In this document: piece by piece, positions 9,098 through 17,805 of the stretch | Position numbering within the stretch: the stretch's first letter is position 1 | Layout: every line of letters begins with the position of its first letter | Assembly: GCA_964613805.1 (NCBI GenBank) | Contig: CAZTJF010000021.1 | Coordinates: 3,125-67,124, forward strand | Source of the DNA: XYD12-FULL-36-8 sp964613805 | Lineage (GTDB): Bacteria; Bacteroidota; Ignavibacteria; Ignavibacteriales; Ignavibacteriaceae | Reading direction: 5' to 3' | DNA: 64,000 nucleotides | Notes under the pieces: generated by a model | Seen by the model: only the letters and a program-made list of their open reading frames with translations | Database searches by the model: none | Told to the model about the DNA's origin: nothing | Program-made: the position numbers and the translations under genes

Positions 9098-10819
9098 TTA
9101 CTTTATAAACTGCTGAGCGTAATATTTGGCAGTTAATTTTTCTCCGGTGGTTTTCTGAATCATATCGTTCCAATAAAGTTTATTTCCCATAGAAAATATT
9201 TTTTCTTTGAGATATTTTCCGACCTCGGTTTTCCCGTTAAAACTTTGGTTCATCGGATCATTAGAATTAAGCAAATTCTTGTTTATGTAAAAAGACAATT
9301 GAGATGCTAACAATTCGCCCAGCATATAATTGTGATAATATGCGGGATATAAAGCAATGTGAATCTTAGAAGCCCAATCGGGTTCGTTTCTATTTTCAGG
9401 TCGCTTTAGAAGTTGATACTTTTCAACTAAATCCCACCAAAGCTTATTTAAATCTTGATCCGGATTTTCATACATGCTTTTTTCAAATCTGTAAACAACT
9501 TGAGCCCATCGGCTGAACACCAATTGTTCAAGTCGCAAAGAGTTAAAGCTTGCATCAGCTATTTTTTCTTTCTCAGCTTGAGTTATTCCAACAACATCAA
9601 CCAGCCATTGAGGATTTGAAGCGAATCTTCCGAAAAGCATTGCAATTGCTTCAGTTGTGAATGTATGAGCTTCTTCTCTTAGTGACCATGGTAAGTTTCT
9701 ATCAATAAATTTTGCATAAACTGCATGTCCATATTCGTGCAACATCGTGCCCATCCAATTATAATTCTGCTTTATGTTGCAGACAACTCGTACATCACCC
9801 TCGCGGTCAATATCGGTACAATATGCATGTTGATACTTTCCCTCTTTTTCGAATAAATCACTTTTTGCAATCATATCATCAACGTTTAAATCTATTCCGT
9901 TGAAATAATTCTTTGTCAATTCAACGATATCCTTGTTTTTGTAATAGCCATCCAAATCCACATTATAAATTTTCGGTGCTTCCTGGAAAAATCTGTTTTG
10001 ATAATGCCATGGCATCAGTTCTTCCTTTGATATACGATAACGCTTAGCCAGAAACTCATCCATTTCATTTTTTACTTGAGAAAAAACATCCTTTGTTCGT
10101 TCATACAAATCATCAAAAATCATATCAATATCTTTTGGATCTTGTTCTGATAATTTTAAGCTCATTTCATGGTAATTAGAGTAGCCCAACTCTCGAGCAG
10201 TTTCGTTTCTCATCTTGACTAATTTCAAAATATCTTCTGCTACTACTTTCCCTATTTTTTTGCTTGCTATCCAAGTTTGCAGCAAAGTCTTGGAATCAGT
10301 GGAAGTCTTCAATGCTTCTTCTATTTGGTTATCAGTCAATTTCTTTCCTCCAACCTCGGCTCTGAATGTAGAGAAACGATTCTCGATCTCGGTTGACAGC
10401 TTAATAATTGCTTCCAATTTATTCTCATCAACCTGATACTTGCTGTAAGCTCTGTAAAGAACATCAAGCTGGCGATTCAGCAGATCATCTTTAATCGAAT
10501 TGGATTCTTTAATCTTCTTCAATATTGCGAAGTCATCTTTGTTAGAGTAAATTTTGTTGAACTTGATCTGCAGCTCAGATGATTTGTCGTAATCTTCTGT
10601 TTTACCCGAAATCGTGGCGTTAAAATAAGCAAGTGCATAATCCCTATAAGCCGGGATTGCTTTGCTTTCAAAATTTGTTATGAATGTCTTGAGTTCTTGA
10701 TTCATTTTTTCCTCTGATGATTGGCAGCTAAAAGAGATTAGGATGAAGATTAATAACACGTAAATTGAGTTATTGAGAGAACGAACTAAGTGCTGGCTGG
10801 TTTTCATTTTAATTTCCAT
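9098..10819 (-). CDS. M2/M3-type zinc peptidase lipoprotein
   Basis: A 573-residue gluzincin peptidase. The zinc motif HEYGH lies near residue 361 (MLHEYGHAVYAKF) and the third ligand is likely a Glu in REEAHTFTTEAIAMLF. Overall size and the helical N-terminus (FESKAIPAYRDYALAYFNA) resemble peptidyl-dipeptidase A or oligopeptidase F-like enzymes. A lipoprotein signal ends in ISFSC, so it is probably membrane-anchored in the periplasm and trims peptides. The start is at ATG 10819 or the in-frame ATG at 10807; both keep the signal. It is divergent to the rimP operon. Confidence 0.85.
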   Translation of the reverse strand: MEIKMKTSQHLVRSLNNSIYVLLIFILISFSCQSSEEKMNQELKTFITNFESKAIPAYRDYALAYFNATISGKTEDYDKSSELQIKFNKIYSNKDDFAILKKIKESNSIKDDLLNRQLDVLYRAYSKYQVDENKLEAIIKLSTEIENRFSTFRAEVGGKKLTDNQIEEALKTSTDSKTLLQTWIASKKIGKVVAEDILKLVKMRNETARELGYSNYHEMSLKLSEQDPKDIDMIFDDLYERTKDVFSQVKNEMDEFLAKRYRISKEELMPWHYQNRFFQEAPKIYNVDLDGYYKNKDIVELTKNYFNGIDLNVDDMIAKSDLFEKEGKYQHAYCTDIDREGDVRVVCNIKQNYNWMGTMLHEYGHAVYAKFIDRNLPWSLREEAHTFTTEAIAMLFGRFASNPQWLVDVVGITQAEKEKIADASFNSLRLEQLVFSRWAQVVYRFEKSMYENPDQDLNKLWWDLVEKYQLLKRPENRNEPDWASKIHIALYPAYYHNYMLGELLASQLSFYINKNLLNSNDPMNQSFNGKTEVGKYLKEKIFSMGNKLYWNDMIQKTTGEKLTAKYYAQQFIK

Positions 10820-10930
10820 TTTTATTGGCTTAAAAATAGAAAAAAACGAGATGAAAACTTAGCTCTTGGCAAATAATGAAAGGCATTCTTGTTTATTCAA
10901 CAAAATTGTGCTAAGTTTGGTGCAGTTATT

Positions 10931-10952
10931 CGCCCTGTATCGGGCGTTTTTT
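10931..10952 (+). promoter_or_regulatory. Hairpin with T-run just upstream of rimP (attenuator- or leader-like)
   Basis: CGCCC (10931-10935) pairs with GGGCG (10942-10946) and is followed by TTTTTTG, ending six bases before the rimP start at 10959. The form is that of an intrinsic terminator, but the position is a leader immediately before the first gene of the nusA operon. Regulation by attenuation or by NusA is an inference; the stem is short. Confidence 0.5.
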
Positions 10953-10958
10953 GTTTGT

Positions 10959-11414
10959 ATGAGTAAACTGGACGAAAATATTAGAGAAATTGTTGAAAAA
11001 GTCGTTGAAGGAAGCGGCTTTTTATTGATTGATTTGCTTTTAAGAGGTACCGAACATAAAAAGGTCATTGAGGTTTTTATGGATGGCGCACATGATGTCT
11101 CGGCAAATGACTGTGTTAACGTAAGTCGGGAAATTGATTTACAGCTAAAGATTTTGATGGCCAAACACCCGGATTTTCGGCTTGATGTATCGTCTCTGGG
11201 AATAGACAGACCGTTGAAGTTTCTCGGTCAATATCCCAAAAACATTAATCGTAAATTTGATGTTGTTTATCTATCTGGCGAGGAAACCAAAAAGCTAAGC
11301 GGTAAACTTGCTGCTGTTGATGGAGAACATCTGACTTTTATATCTAATAATAAAGAAATAATAATTAACTTTAATAACATAATAACTGCTAAGGTATTAG
11401 TTAGTTTTTCTTAA
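10959..11414 (+). CDS. rimP: Ribosome maturation factor RimP
   Basis: RimP assists 30S subunit maturation. From the ATG at 10959 it is 151 residues, the usual family length, starting MSKLDENIREIVEKVVEGSG. Conserved segments include FMDGAHDVSANDCVNVSREI and LDVSSLGIDRPLK. An upstream ATG at 10866 is in frame but would put the CGCCC hairpin inside the coding region and add 31 residues not seen in the family. It is the first gene of the rimP-nusA-infB block, 14 bases before nusA. Confidence 0.93.
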   Translation: MSKLDENIREIVEKVVEGSGFLLIDLLLRGTEHKKVIEVFMDGAHDVSANDCVNVSREIDLQLKILMAKHPDFRLDVSSLGIDRPLKFLGQYPKNINRKFDVVYLSGEETKKLSGKLAAVDGEHLTFISNNKEIIINFNNIITAKVLVSFS

Positions 11415-11428
11415 TGGAGGAATAATAA

Positions 11429-12676
11429 ATGAATGTTGACATTGTTGAATCCTTCTCCCAAATGGTGCGCGAGAAAGGAATTGACAAAGACGTTTTAGGC
11501 GGAATCATTGAAGAAATTTTTGGTCTGCTTGTAAGAAAAAAATACGGCGAGGAAGCCAAATTCGATGTTGTTGTAAATATGGATAAGGGCGACATCGAAA
11601 TATTTCTTGAACGCGAAATAGTTGATCAGGTGGAAAATCCGAATCTTCAGATAAGTATAGATGAGGTGAACAAAAAAGGTAACCCAGATGAACTTGAGGT
11701 GGGTGAAGACTATGTTGAAAAGCTCCCACTGGCATCTTTCGGAAGAAGACTAATTATTCTCGCTAAGCAAAGCTTAAATCAGAAAATACGCGATATTGAA
11801 AAGGACATTGTTTATAACGAATACCAGGAATTACTGGGCGAAATAGTTGTTGGTGATATTTACCAGATAAGAAAGAACGATATTCTTGTTAATCACAACA
11901 AGAATGAACTTTTGCTTCCAAGAAATGAACAAATCCCCTTTGAAAAATACAAGAAGGGTGAAACAATTCGAGCTATCGTTAAGGAAGTTAAAAAGAACAC
12001 TGGAGGACCCCAGATAATCATTTCCAGAGCAGATAATTTATTTTTAAGAAGATTATTCGAGATAGAAATTCCAGAAATTTACGATGGAATAATTGAAATA
12101 AAATCAATTGCCCGCGAACCTGGTGAAAGAGCAAAAATTGCGGTTGAATCACAAGATAAAAGAATTGATGCTGTTGGTGCGTGTGTCGGAATGAAGGGTG
12201 TAAGAATTCATGCAATTGTACGTGAATTAAATAACGAAAACATTGATGTGGTAAATTACTCTACAGACCCCACTGTTTTTATTCAACGATCATTAGCGCC
12301 TGCTAAACTAAAAAACATTCAGGTAGATCCTATTGCAAAAAAAGCTGTTGTGAATGCCGACAGCGATCAGGTTTCAATGATTGTTGGCAGAAATGGGGTA
12401 AATATAAGATTGGCAATGAAATTGACCGGTTACGAAATTGAGATTATCCGAGAAGAAAAACCGTTTGAAGAATATGAGGAAGATATCGAGCTAATTGATA
12501 TTAAGGAAGAACTTGGTGCCGAAACTTATGAGTTGTTGATCAATCATCGTTATGATACTGCTCTTGAAGTACTTACTGCAGGACCCGAAAAACTTAAGGA
12601 AATTGAAGGAATTGACGAACAAAAAGCAAATGAGATCATTGAAATAATTAAGTCTCAGTTTGAAGAGGAAGAATAG
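11429..12676 (+). CDS. nusA: Transcription termination/antitermination factor NusA
   Basis: NusA binds RNA polymerase and modulates pausing, termination and antitermination. The 415-residue protein has the N-terminal polymerase-binding domain (VESFSQMVREKGIDKDVLGG), the S1 domain (about 130-200), two KH domains (GACVGMKGVRIHAIVREL and VGRNGVNIRLAMKLTGYEI) and a short acidic C-terminal helix-hairpin-helix-like tail ending QFEEEE. A strong GGAGG ribosome binding site lies at 11415-11419. It lies between rimP and infB in the classic order. Confidence 0.97.
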   Translation: MNVDIVESFSQMVREKGIDKDVLGGIIEEIFGLLVRKKYGEEAKFDVVVNMDKGDIEIFLEREIVDQVENPNLQISIDEVNKKGNPDELEVGEDYVEKLPLASFGRRLIILAKQSLNQKIRDIEKDIVYNEYQELLGEIVVGDIYQIRKNDILVNHNKNELLLPRNEQIPFEKYKKGETIRAIVKEVKKNTGGPQIIISRADNLFLRRLFEIEIPEIYDGIIEIKSIAREPGERAKIAVESQDKRIDAVGACVGMKGVRIHAIVRELNNENIDVVNYSTDPTVFIQRSLAPAKLKNIQVDPIAKKAVVNADSDQVSMIVGRNGVNIRLAMKLTGYEIEIIREEKPFEEYEEDIELIDIKEELGAETYELLINHRYDTALEVLTAGPEKLKEIEGIDEQKANEIIEIIKSQFEEEE

Positions 12677-12696
12677 CTTAATAAGGTTGCTTAAAT

Positions 12697-15303
12697 ATGG
12701 CTGATACTAAAGATAAAAAAATACGCGTTTATAAATTGGCTTCCGAGTATAACCTCGCTGCTGAAACTATTCTAGAGTTCCTTCAAAAGAAGGGATACGA
12801 TGTTAAAACTCATATGTCTATGCTTACCGATGAAATGATTACGGTAGTAAATGATCATTTCAAAAAGGATATTGAGAAAGCAGAAAAACATTATAAAAAA
12901 ATTGCGGAATTTAATAAGAAGCGTTCTGATAAGGTTGAAGAGGCAATATCCAAAACTAAAAAAACTCCTGAGGTTGAACCTGCCGCAGAAATTCAAGAAG
13001 TTATTGCTGAAGAAATAGAAACAAAAGTCGGCGGACCTGAAATAAAAGAAAAATCAGAAGCAATAACAGACGTTCCTATTGCTGAAGTTATCTTAGAGAA
13101 GATAGCTGAAAAAGAAATTGAAACCGAACATACTCCTGAAGAAAAAGTAAAACCTGCCCCGGTGGTTGAAAAGCGAGTTAAAGGATTAAAAGTCATCGGG
13201 AGAATGGATTTAGATGAGGGTGTTATAGTAACTGGCAAAGAAACGGCTCCAAAGGAAGATACGATAAAAGACAAGAGTGCGGCGGCTGGCGAAGTTGTAA
13301 AGAAAAAGAAAAAACCCAAGGCACGAAAGAAACTAACTGATGCACCCGTTGAGGAAATTCCCGAATCGAAAAAAAGAAAACGAGTTAAGCGTTTTGAGAT
13401 TGACCAGAAAGAAGTAAAGGATACAATTAGAAAAACTTTGCTGAGCATGGACGATGCAGTCGTCTCTGCACGGGCAAGTACGAGGAGAAGAAAAAAGAAA
13501 GAGCGCGAGGAAGCAGAGGAAAGAAGAATCGAAGCAAAAGAGAAAGATAAAAGCAAACTCGTTGTGACAGAATTTATTGCGGTAAACGAACTTGCAAATT
13601 TAATGGGAGTTCAAGTAAGTGAAGTAATTGCAAAATGTATTGGGCTGGGCTTGATGGTTTCAATTAACCAAAGATTAGATGTTGAAACAATTACTCTTGT
13701 TGCAGACGAATTTGGATTTCAGGTTGAATTTGAAAAGGAGTATACATCCGAAGCACTCGAAGATACTGAGGATTTTGCTGATGAACTTAAGCCAAGACCT
13801 CCGGTTGTAACAATTATGGGACATGTTGATCATGGCAAAACATCTCTTCTCGATTACATAAGAAGTACAAACGTTGTAGCTGGTGAGTCGGGGGGGATCA
13901 CTCAGCATATTGGAGCTTATAAAGTTGATGTCGGCAACGGAAAGTATATTGCTTTTCTCGACACCCCCGGTCACGAAGCATTTACTGCAATGCGTGCTCG
14001 TGGTGCTCAGGTAACGGATATAGTTGTGCTCGTTGTTGCGGCTGACGATGCCGTCATGCCTCAAACTGTTGAAGCAATCAACCATGCACAAGCAGCGCGT
14101 GTTCCAATCGTAATTGCTATTAATAAAGTTGATAAGCCCGGAGCCAACATTGATAAAATTAAGCAGCAGCTTGCAGACCGAAATGTTCTTGTTGAAGAGT
14201 GGGGCGGAAAATATCAATGTATTGAAATTTCAGCAAAGACAGGTTTGAATGTTACTAATCTTCTCGACTTGATATTGCTTGAGGCAGATGTTTTAGATTT
14301 AAAAGCAAATCCAGACAGACTTGCACGCGGTGCAGTTGTAGAAGCTGAATTAGACAAAGGAAGAGGAATTACCGGAACCATCTTGGTACAAAAAGGAACT
14401 CTTAGAATCGGCGATCCCTTTGTTGCGGGAATTTATTTTGGTAAAGTCAGGGCGATGTTTGGTGAGAGAGGTAATAAAGTTTTTGAAGCAACTCCATCAA
14501 CACCGGTACAGGTATTAGGTTTTGAAGGTGCTCCGCAAGCGGGAGATACATTCGTTGTTGTTGAATCCGAAAGAGAAGCCAGGGATATAAGCTTAAAGCG
14601 TCAGCAATTAAGGCGGGAGCAGGATCAGAAACAAATTCATCATATTACTCTTGACGAAATAGCAAAACAAATTAGCATTGGTGGTGTTAAAGAGCTGGCT
14701 CTTATTGTTAAAGGCGATGTTGATGGTTCCGTTGAAGCTTTGTCCGATTCCTTAATGAAACTGACTAATGAAGAAGTTGTCGTAAGAGTAATTCACAAGG
14801 GTGTTGGCGGAATATCGGAAAGCGATGTTCTATTAGCTTCGGCATCTGCTGCAATTATTATTGGTTTCCATGTCAGACCAAATCTTAACGCAAGAAAACT
14901 TGCCGAAACAAATAAAGTTGATATAAGATTATATAATATTATTTACGATGCTATAAATGAAGTTAAATCTGCATTGGAAGGATTGCTTTCACCTGTACTT
15001 TCAGAAGAGATTACTTCAACTGTAGAAGTGAGAGATATTTTCAAAGTTCCGAAATTTGGAACAGTTGCCGGCTGCTATGTACAGGAAGGTAAAATTGCCA
15101 GAAATAATAAAATTCGTTTAATCCGCGATGGAATTATAATTCACGAAGGTGATATAACTTCATTGAGAAGATTTAAAGATGATGCGAGAGAAGTTGATGC
15201 TGGATATGAGTGCGGAATAAGTCTTGCTTATTTTAATGATGTTAAAATTGGAGATATTATTGAGGGTTTTAAAATTGTTGAAACAAAAAAGAAGCTTTCT
15301 TAA
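12697..15303 (+). CDS. infB: Translation initiation factor IF-2
   Basis: This GTPase brings fMet-tRNA to the 30S subunit and promotes subunit joining. It has 868 residues. The N-terminal part (to about 290) is a lysine/glutamate-rich linker after a short IF2-N module (AAETILEFLQKKGYDVKTHM). The second IF2-N (ELANLMGVQVSEVIAKCIGL) precedes the G domain with GHVDHGKT near residue 375, DTPGHEA, and NKVD. Domains II, III and C2 follow to KKLS. It begins 20 bases after nusA, as expected for co-transcription. Confidence 0.98.
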   Translation: MADTKDKKIRVYKLASEYNLAAETILEFLQKKGYDVKTHMSMLTDEMITVVNDHFKKDIEKAEKHYKKIAEFNKKRSDKVEEAISKTKKTPEVEPAAEIQEVIAEEIETKVGGPEIKEKSEAITDVPIAEVILEKIAEKEIETEHTPEEKVKPAPVVEKRVKGLKVIGRMDLDEGVIVTGKETAPKEDTIKDKSAAAGEVVKKKKKPKARKKLTDAPVEEIPESKKRKRVKRFEIDQKEVKDTIRKTLLSMDDAVVSARASTRRRKKKEREEAEERRIEAKEKDKSKLVVTEFIAVNELANLMGVQVSEVIAKCIGLGLMVSINQRLDVETITLVADEFGFQVEFEKEYTSEALEDTEDFADELKPRPPVVTIMGHVDHGKTSLLDYIRSTNVVAGESGGITQHIGAYKVDVGNGKYIAFLDTPGHEAFTAMRARGAQVTDIVVLVVAADDAVMPQTVEAINHAQAARVPIVIAINKVDKPGANIDKIKQQLADRNVLVEEWGGKYQCIEISAKTGLNVTNLLDLILLEADVLDLKANPDRLARGAVVEAELDKGRGITGTILVQKGTLRIGDPFVAGIYFGKVRAMFGERGNKVFEATPSTPVQVLGFEGAPQAGDTFVVVESEREARDISLKRQQLRREQDQKQIHHITLDEIAKQISIGGVKELALIVKGDVDGSVEALSDSLMKLTNEEVVVRVIHKGVGGISESDVLLASASAAIIIGFHVRPNLNARKLAETNKVDIRLYNIIYDAINEVKSALEGLLSPVLSEEITSTVEVRDIFKVPKFGTVAGCYVQEGKIARNNKIRLIRDGIIIHEGDITSLRRFKDDAREVDAGYECGISLAYFNDVKIGDIIEGFKIVETKKKLS

Positions 15304-15399
15304 TTTTTTTAGATAGCAAGTTGAAATTTTTTAAACAGCAATTTTCTCTATGATTAGTTCTTTAACGTCATGGGTTCAGCATAATATGGAGTTTAGAAA

Positions 15400-15759
15400 T
15401 TGTCACACAGAATTGATAAAATAGAAAATCTCATCAAGGAAGAAATTAGTCTTATTTTTCTTTTCAAGCTACAAAACTTAGATTCGGGATTAATTACAGT
15501 AACCAACGTTCGTGTTAGTCCGGATCTAAAAAATGCAAAGATTTACGTCTCCATTTTCGAAAAAGAGAGACGAGATGCGGTTCTTGAAAAAATCAGATTA
15601 AAAACAAAATTCATCCGCTCTGAACTTGCATCCCGAATTACAATTAAGTTCGTTCCGGAGCTTAAATTTTTTCTTGATGATACCCTTGATTACGTTGAGA
15701 AGATTGAAGGATTGATAAAAAAAATACATGAGAATGATGATAAAAAGGGGAACGAATAG
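15400..15759 (+). CDS. rbfA: Ribosome-binding factor A
   Basis: RbfA is a late 30S maturation factor. The 119-residue product starts SHRIDKIENLIKEEISLIF and contains the KH-like signature LITVTNVRVSPDLKNAKIYV and FVPELKFFLDDTLDYVEKI. The start codon is TTG (15400), supported by GGAG at 15388-15391 and by alignment of the N-terminus with the family. It overlaps the start of truB by 32 bases, implying translational coupling. Confidence 0.94.
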   Translation: MSHRIDKIENLIKEEISLIFLFKLQNLDSGLITVTNVRVSPDLKNAKIYVSIFEKERRDAVLEKIRLKTKFIRSELASRITIKFVPELKFFLDDTLDYVEKIEGLIKKIHENDDKKGNE

Positions 15760-16474
15760 TTTTTCGGGCTGTGATTTTGCTTCTGGCGAAATCATGCTTC
15801 TTGATAAGCCGCTAAAGTGGACATCATTTGACGTGGTTAACAAAATTCGAATTGCTGTTGGTGTTAAAAAAGTTGGTCACGCAGGAACGCTTGACCCAAT
15901 GGCAACAGGTTTGTTAATAATCTGTACAGGAAAGAAAACAAAAGAGATTTCATCATTCCAAGATTTTGAGAAAAAATATACGGGGTCTATACTTCTCGGC
16001 AAAAAGTCAAAGTCAATGGATTTTGAAACCGAGTTGGTGGGAAATGGTGACATCTCTTCAATTACTGACGAGGACATTTATAAAGTTCGGGAGAAGTTTG
16101 TCGGCACTATTTCACAGGTTCCGCCAATGTTTTCAGCAGTTAAGTTTAAGGGAAAATCTCTTTACAACATTGCAAGAAAAGGAAAAACAATCGAACTTAA
16201 ACCGAGAGAGGTTACTGTTTCTAAATTTGAAATACTTGATATTGACCGACCACACATTAAGTTCGAAATAATTTGTTCAAAAGGAACATATATCCGTTCA
16301 ATCGCAAACGATTTTGGTGAAGCACTTGGCATCGGCGGAGTTCTAAGCTCACTTCGCAGAACGGGAATTGGTGAGTATTCGGTAAATGACGCATTAACCA
16401 TTGATGAATTTATGTTTCTTGCCCGCGAGTGGAAACTTGGCAAAGAGAAAAAACTTTCTGGGTGTGTTCAATAA
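15728..16474 (+). CDS. truB: tRNA pseudouridine(55) synthase TruB
   Basis: It isomerises U55 in the T-loop of tRNAs. The 248-residue protein shows GEIMLLDKPLKWTSFDVVNK, the catalytic GTLDPMATGLL motif (Asp56) and YTGSILLGKKSKSMD. The C-terminal PUA-like part is short. Start at ATG 15728 gives a 32-base overlap with rbfA; ATGs at 15734 and 15737 are equally possible, and ATG 15794 would remove conserved residues. It lies between rbfA and ribF in the conserved order. Confidence 0.95.
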   Translation: MRMMIKRGTNSFSGCDFASGEIMLLDKPLKWTSFDVVNKIRIAVGVKKVGHAGTLDPMATGLLIICTGKKTKEISSFQDFEKKYTGSILLGKKSKSMDFETELVGNGDISSITDEDIYKVREKFVGTISQVPPMFSAVKFKGKSLYNIARKGKTIELKPREVTVSKFEILDIDRPHIKFEIICSKGTYIRSIANDFGEALGIGGVLSSLRRTGIGEYSVNDALTIDEFMFLAREWKLGKEKKLSGCVQ

Positions 16475-16493
16475 TTTATTGGATTAACAGCAA

Positions 16494-17456
16494 ATGCAGG
16501 TTTATAAGCAATTAAGTGAAATAGAACATGACCCGAAAACGGTATTAACAATTGGCACGTTTGATGGAATTCATCTTGGACATCAGGAGATATTAAATAA
16601 GCTTTTTGAAAGAAGCAGGTATCACAATGCTCGAAATTTTCTGATTACTTTTAATCCTCATCCAAGGAAAGTAATTTCTAAATCGAGCGAAATTAAAATA
16701 CTGAATACACCCGAAGAAAAGATTTCCACTTTAGAAAAATTGGGTTTGGGGAATTTGTTCATTATTAATTTCACGAAGGAATTTTCGCAGCAATCTCCGA
16801 TAGAGTTTATTAAAAATTATCTGGTTGATAAAATAGGATTAAAAGAGATCGTTGTTGGGTATGATCATAAATTTGGCAAAGGACGAGAAGGAACTTACGA
16901 AACCTTGAGAACGATAAGCAAAGAGTTGAAATTCGGCATTACTATGGTAGATGAACTTAAAATTAAGGGCGGAACTGTAAACAGCACTAACTTAAGGCAT
17001 GCGATTAGTTCGGGAGAGATAAGACAAGCCAACTCATATTTGGGCAGGCATTATTCCTTTAGCGGCACAGTCATTTCCGGAGATAAGAGAGGAAAACTTC
17101 TTGGCTATCCGACTGCGAACATTAATCTTGATGATAATGATAAACTTCTCCCTGGACTTGGAATTTATGCTGCAATCGTACTGATTGATAACGAAGAATA
17201 CAAGAGTCTGCTTAGTGTTGGTAAGCGACCGACATTTTATAAAAACGGTGAAGTTATTCCCGAAGTTTATATTTACAACTTTGATAAGAATATTTACGGG
17301 AAACAGATCACGGTTAATGTTATAGAAAAAATAAGGAGCGAAGAAAAGTTTTCGTCGCCCGAAGAATTAATAAGTCAAATGAATAAGGACAGCGAGGCGG
17401 GAATAAAAATCTTTAACGAGATGTCCAGCTTCAAAACTGATTCGGCAAATAATTAA
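16494..17456 (+). CDS. ribF: Bifunctional riboflavin kinase / FAD synthetase
   Basis: This enzyme converts riboflavin to FMN and then FAD. The 320-residue protein has the N-terminal adenylyltransferase domain (TIGTFDGIHLGHQEIL, NPHPR, VGYDHKFGKGREGTYE, NSTNLRHAISSGEI) and the C-terminal flavokinase domain (SGDKRGKLLGYPTANINL). Both halves look complete. It follows truB by 19 bases and precedes rpsO, a common arrangement. No FMN riboswitch was seen upstream. Confidence 0.96.
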   Translation: MQVYKQLSEIEHDPKTVLTIGTFDGIHLGHQEILNKLFERSRYHNARNFLITFNPHPRKVISKSSEIKILNTPEEKISTLEKLGLGNLFIINFTKEFSQQSPIEFIKNYLVDKIGLKEIVVGYDHKFGKGREGTYETLRTISKELKFGITMVDELKIKGGTVNSTNLRHAISSGEIRQANSYLGRHYSFSGTVISGDKRGKLLGYPTANINLDDNDKLLPGLGIYAAIVLIDNEEYKSLLSVGKRPTFYKNGEVIPEVYIYNFDKNIYGKQITVNVIEKIRSEEKFSSPEELISQMNKDSEAGIKIFNEMSSFKTDSANN

Positions 17457-17529
17457 AACAGAATATAAATAAATTAACCCCGGTTGATTCTGGGATTACA
17501 TTGTAAAACAAAAAATAGAAAGGTCAAAA

Positions 17530-17793
17530 ATGACTAAAGAGGAAAAGCTCGAAATCGTAAAGAAATACGGAGCAAACGAAAAAGATTCCGGTAAAGCTGA
17601 AGTGCAAGTTGCACTTTTAACAAAACGGATTAACGATCTAACCGATCATTTTAATACTCACAAAAAGGATCACCACTCAAGACGTGGATTGATGATGATG
17701 GTTGGTAAAAGAAGAAAACTATTAGATTATCTAATGGATAAAGATATCGCAAGATATAGAACAATTATTAAAGAGTTAAACATAAGAAAGTAA
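17530..17793 (+). CDS. rpsO: 30S ribosomal protein S15
   Basis: The 87-residue protein matches S15 across its length: GSAKA-type helix (DSGKAEVQVALLTKRINDLT), then HFNTHKKDHHSRRGLMMMV and GKRRKLLDYL. S15 binds 16S rRNA in the platform and often autoregulates. An AAAGG ribosome binding site precedes the ATG. It is followed after 12 bases by pnp, the usual S15-PNPase pair. Confidence 0.97.
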   Translation: MTKEEKLEIVKKYGANEKDSGKAEVQVALLTKRINDLTDHFNTHKKDHHSRRGLMMMVGKRRKLLDYLMDKDIARYRTIIKELNIRK

Positions 17794-17805
17794 AGGTTTA
17801 TTATA

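Noticed and set aside
12993..13556. 187-codon open frame on the minus strand
   Set aside because: It lies wholly antisense to the lysine/glutamate-rich linker of infB, and its Ser/Phe-rich translation is the expected mirror of that composition.
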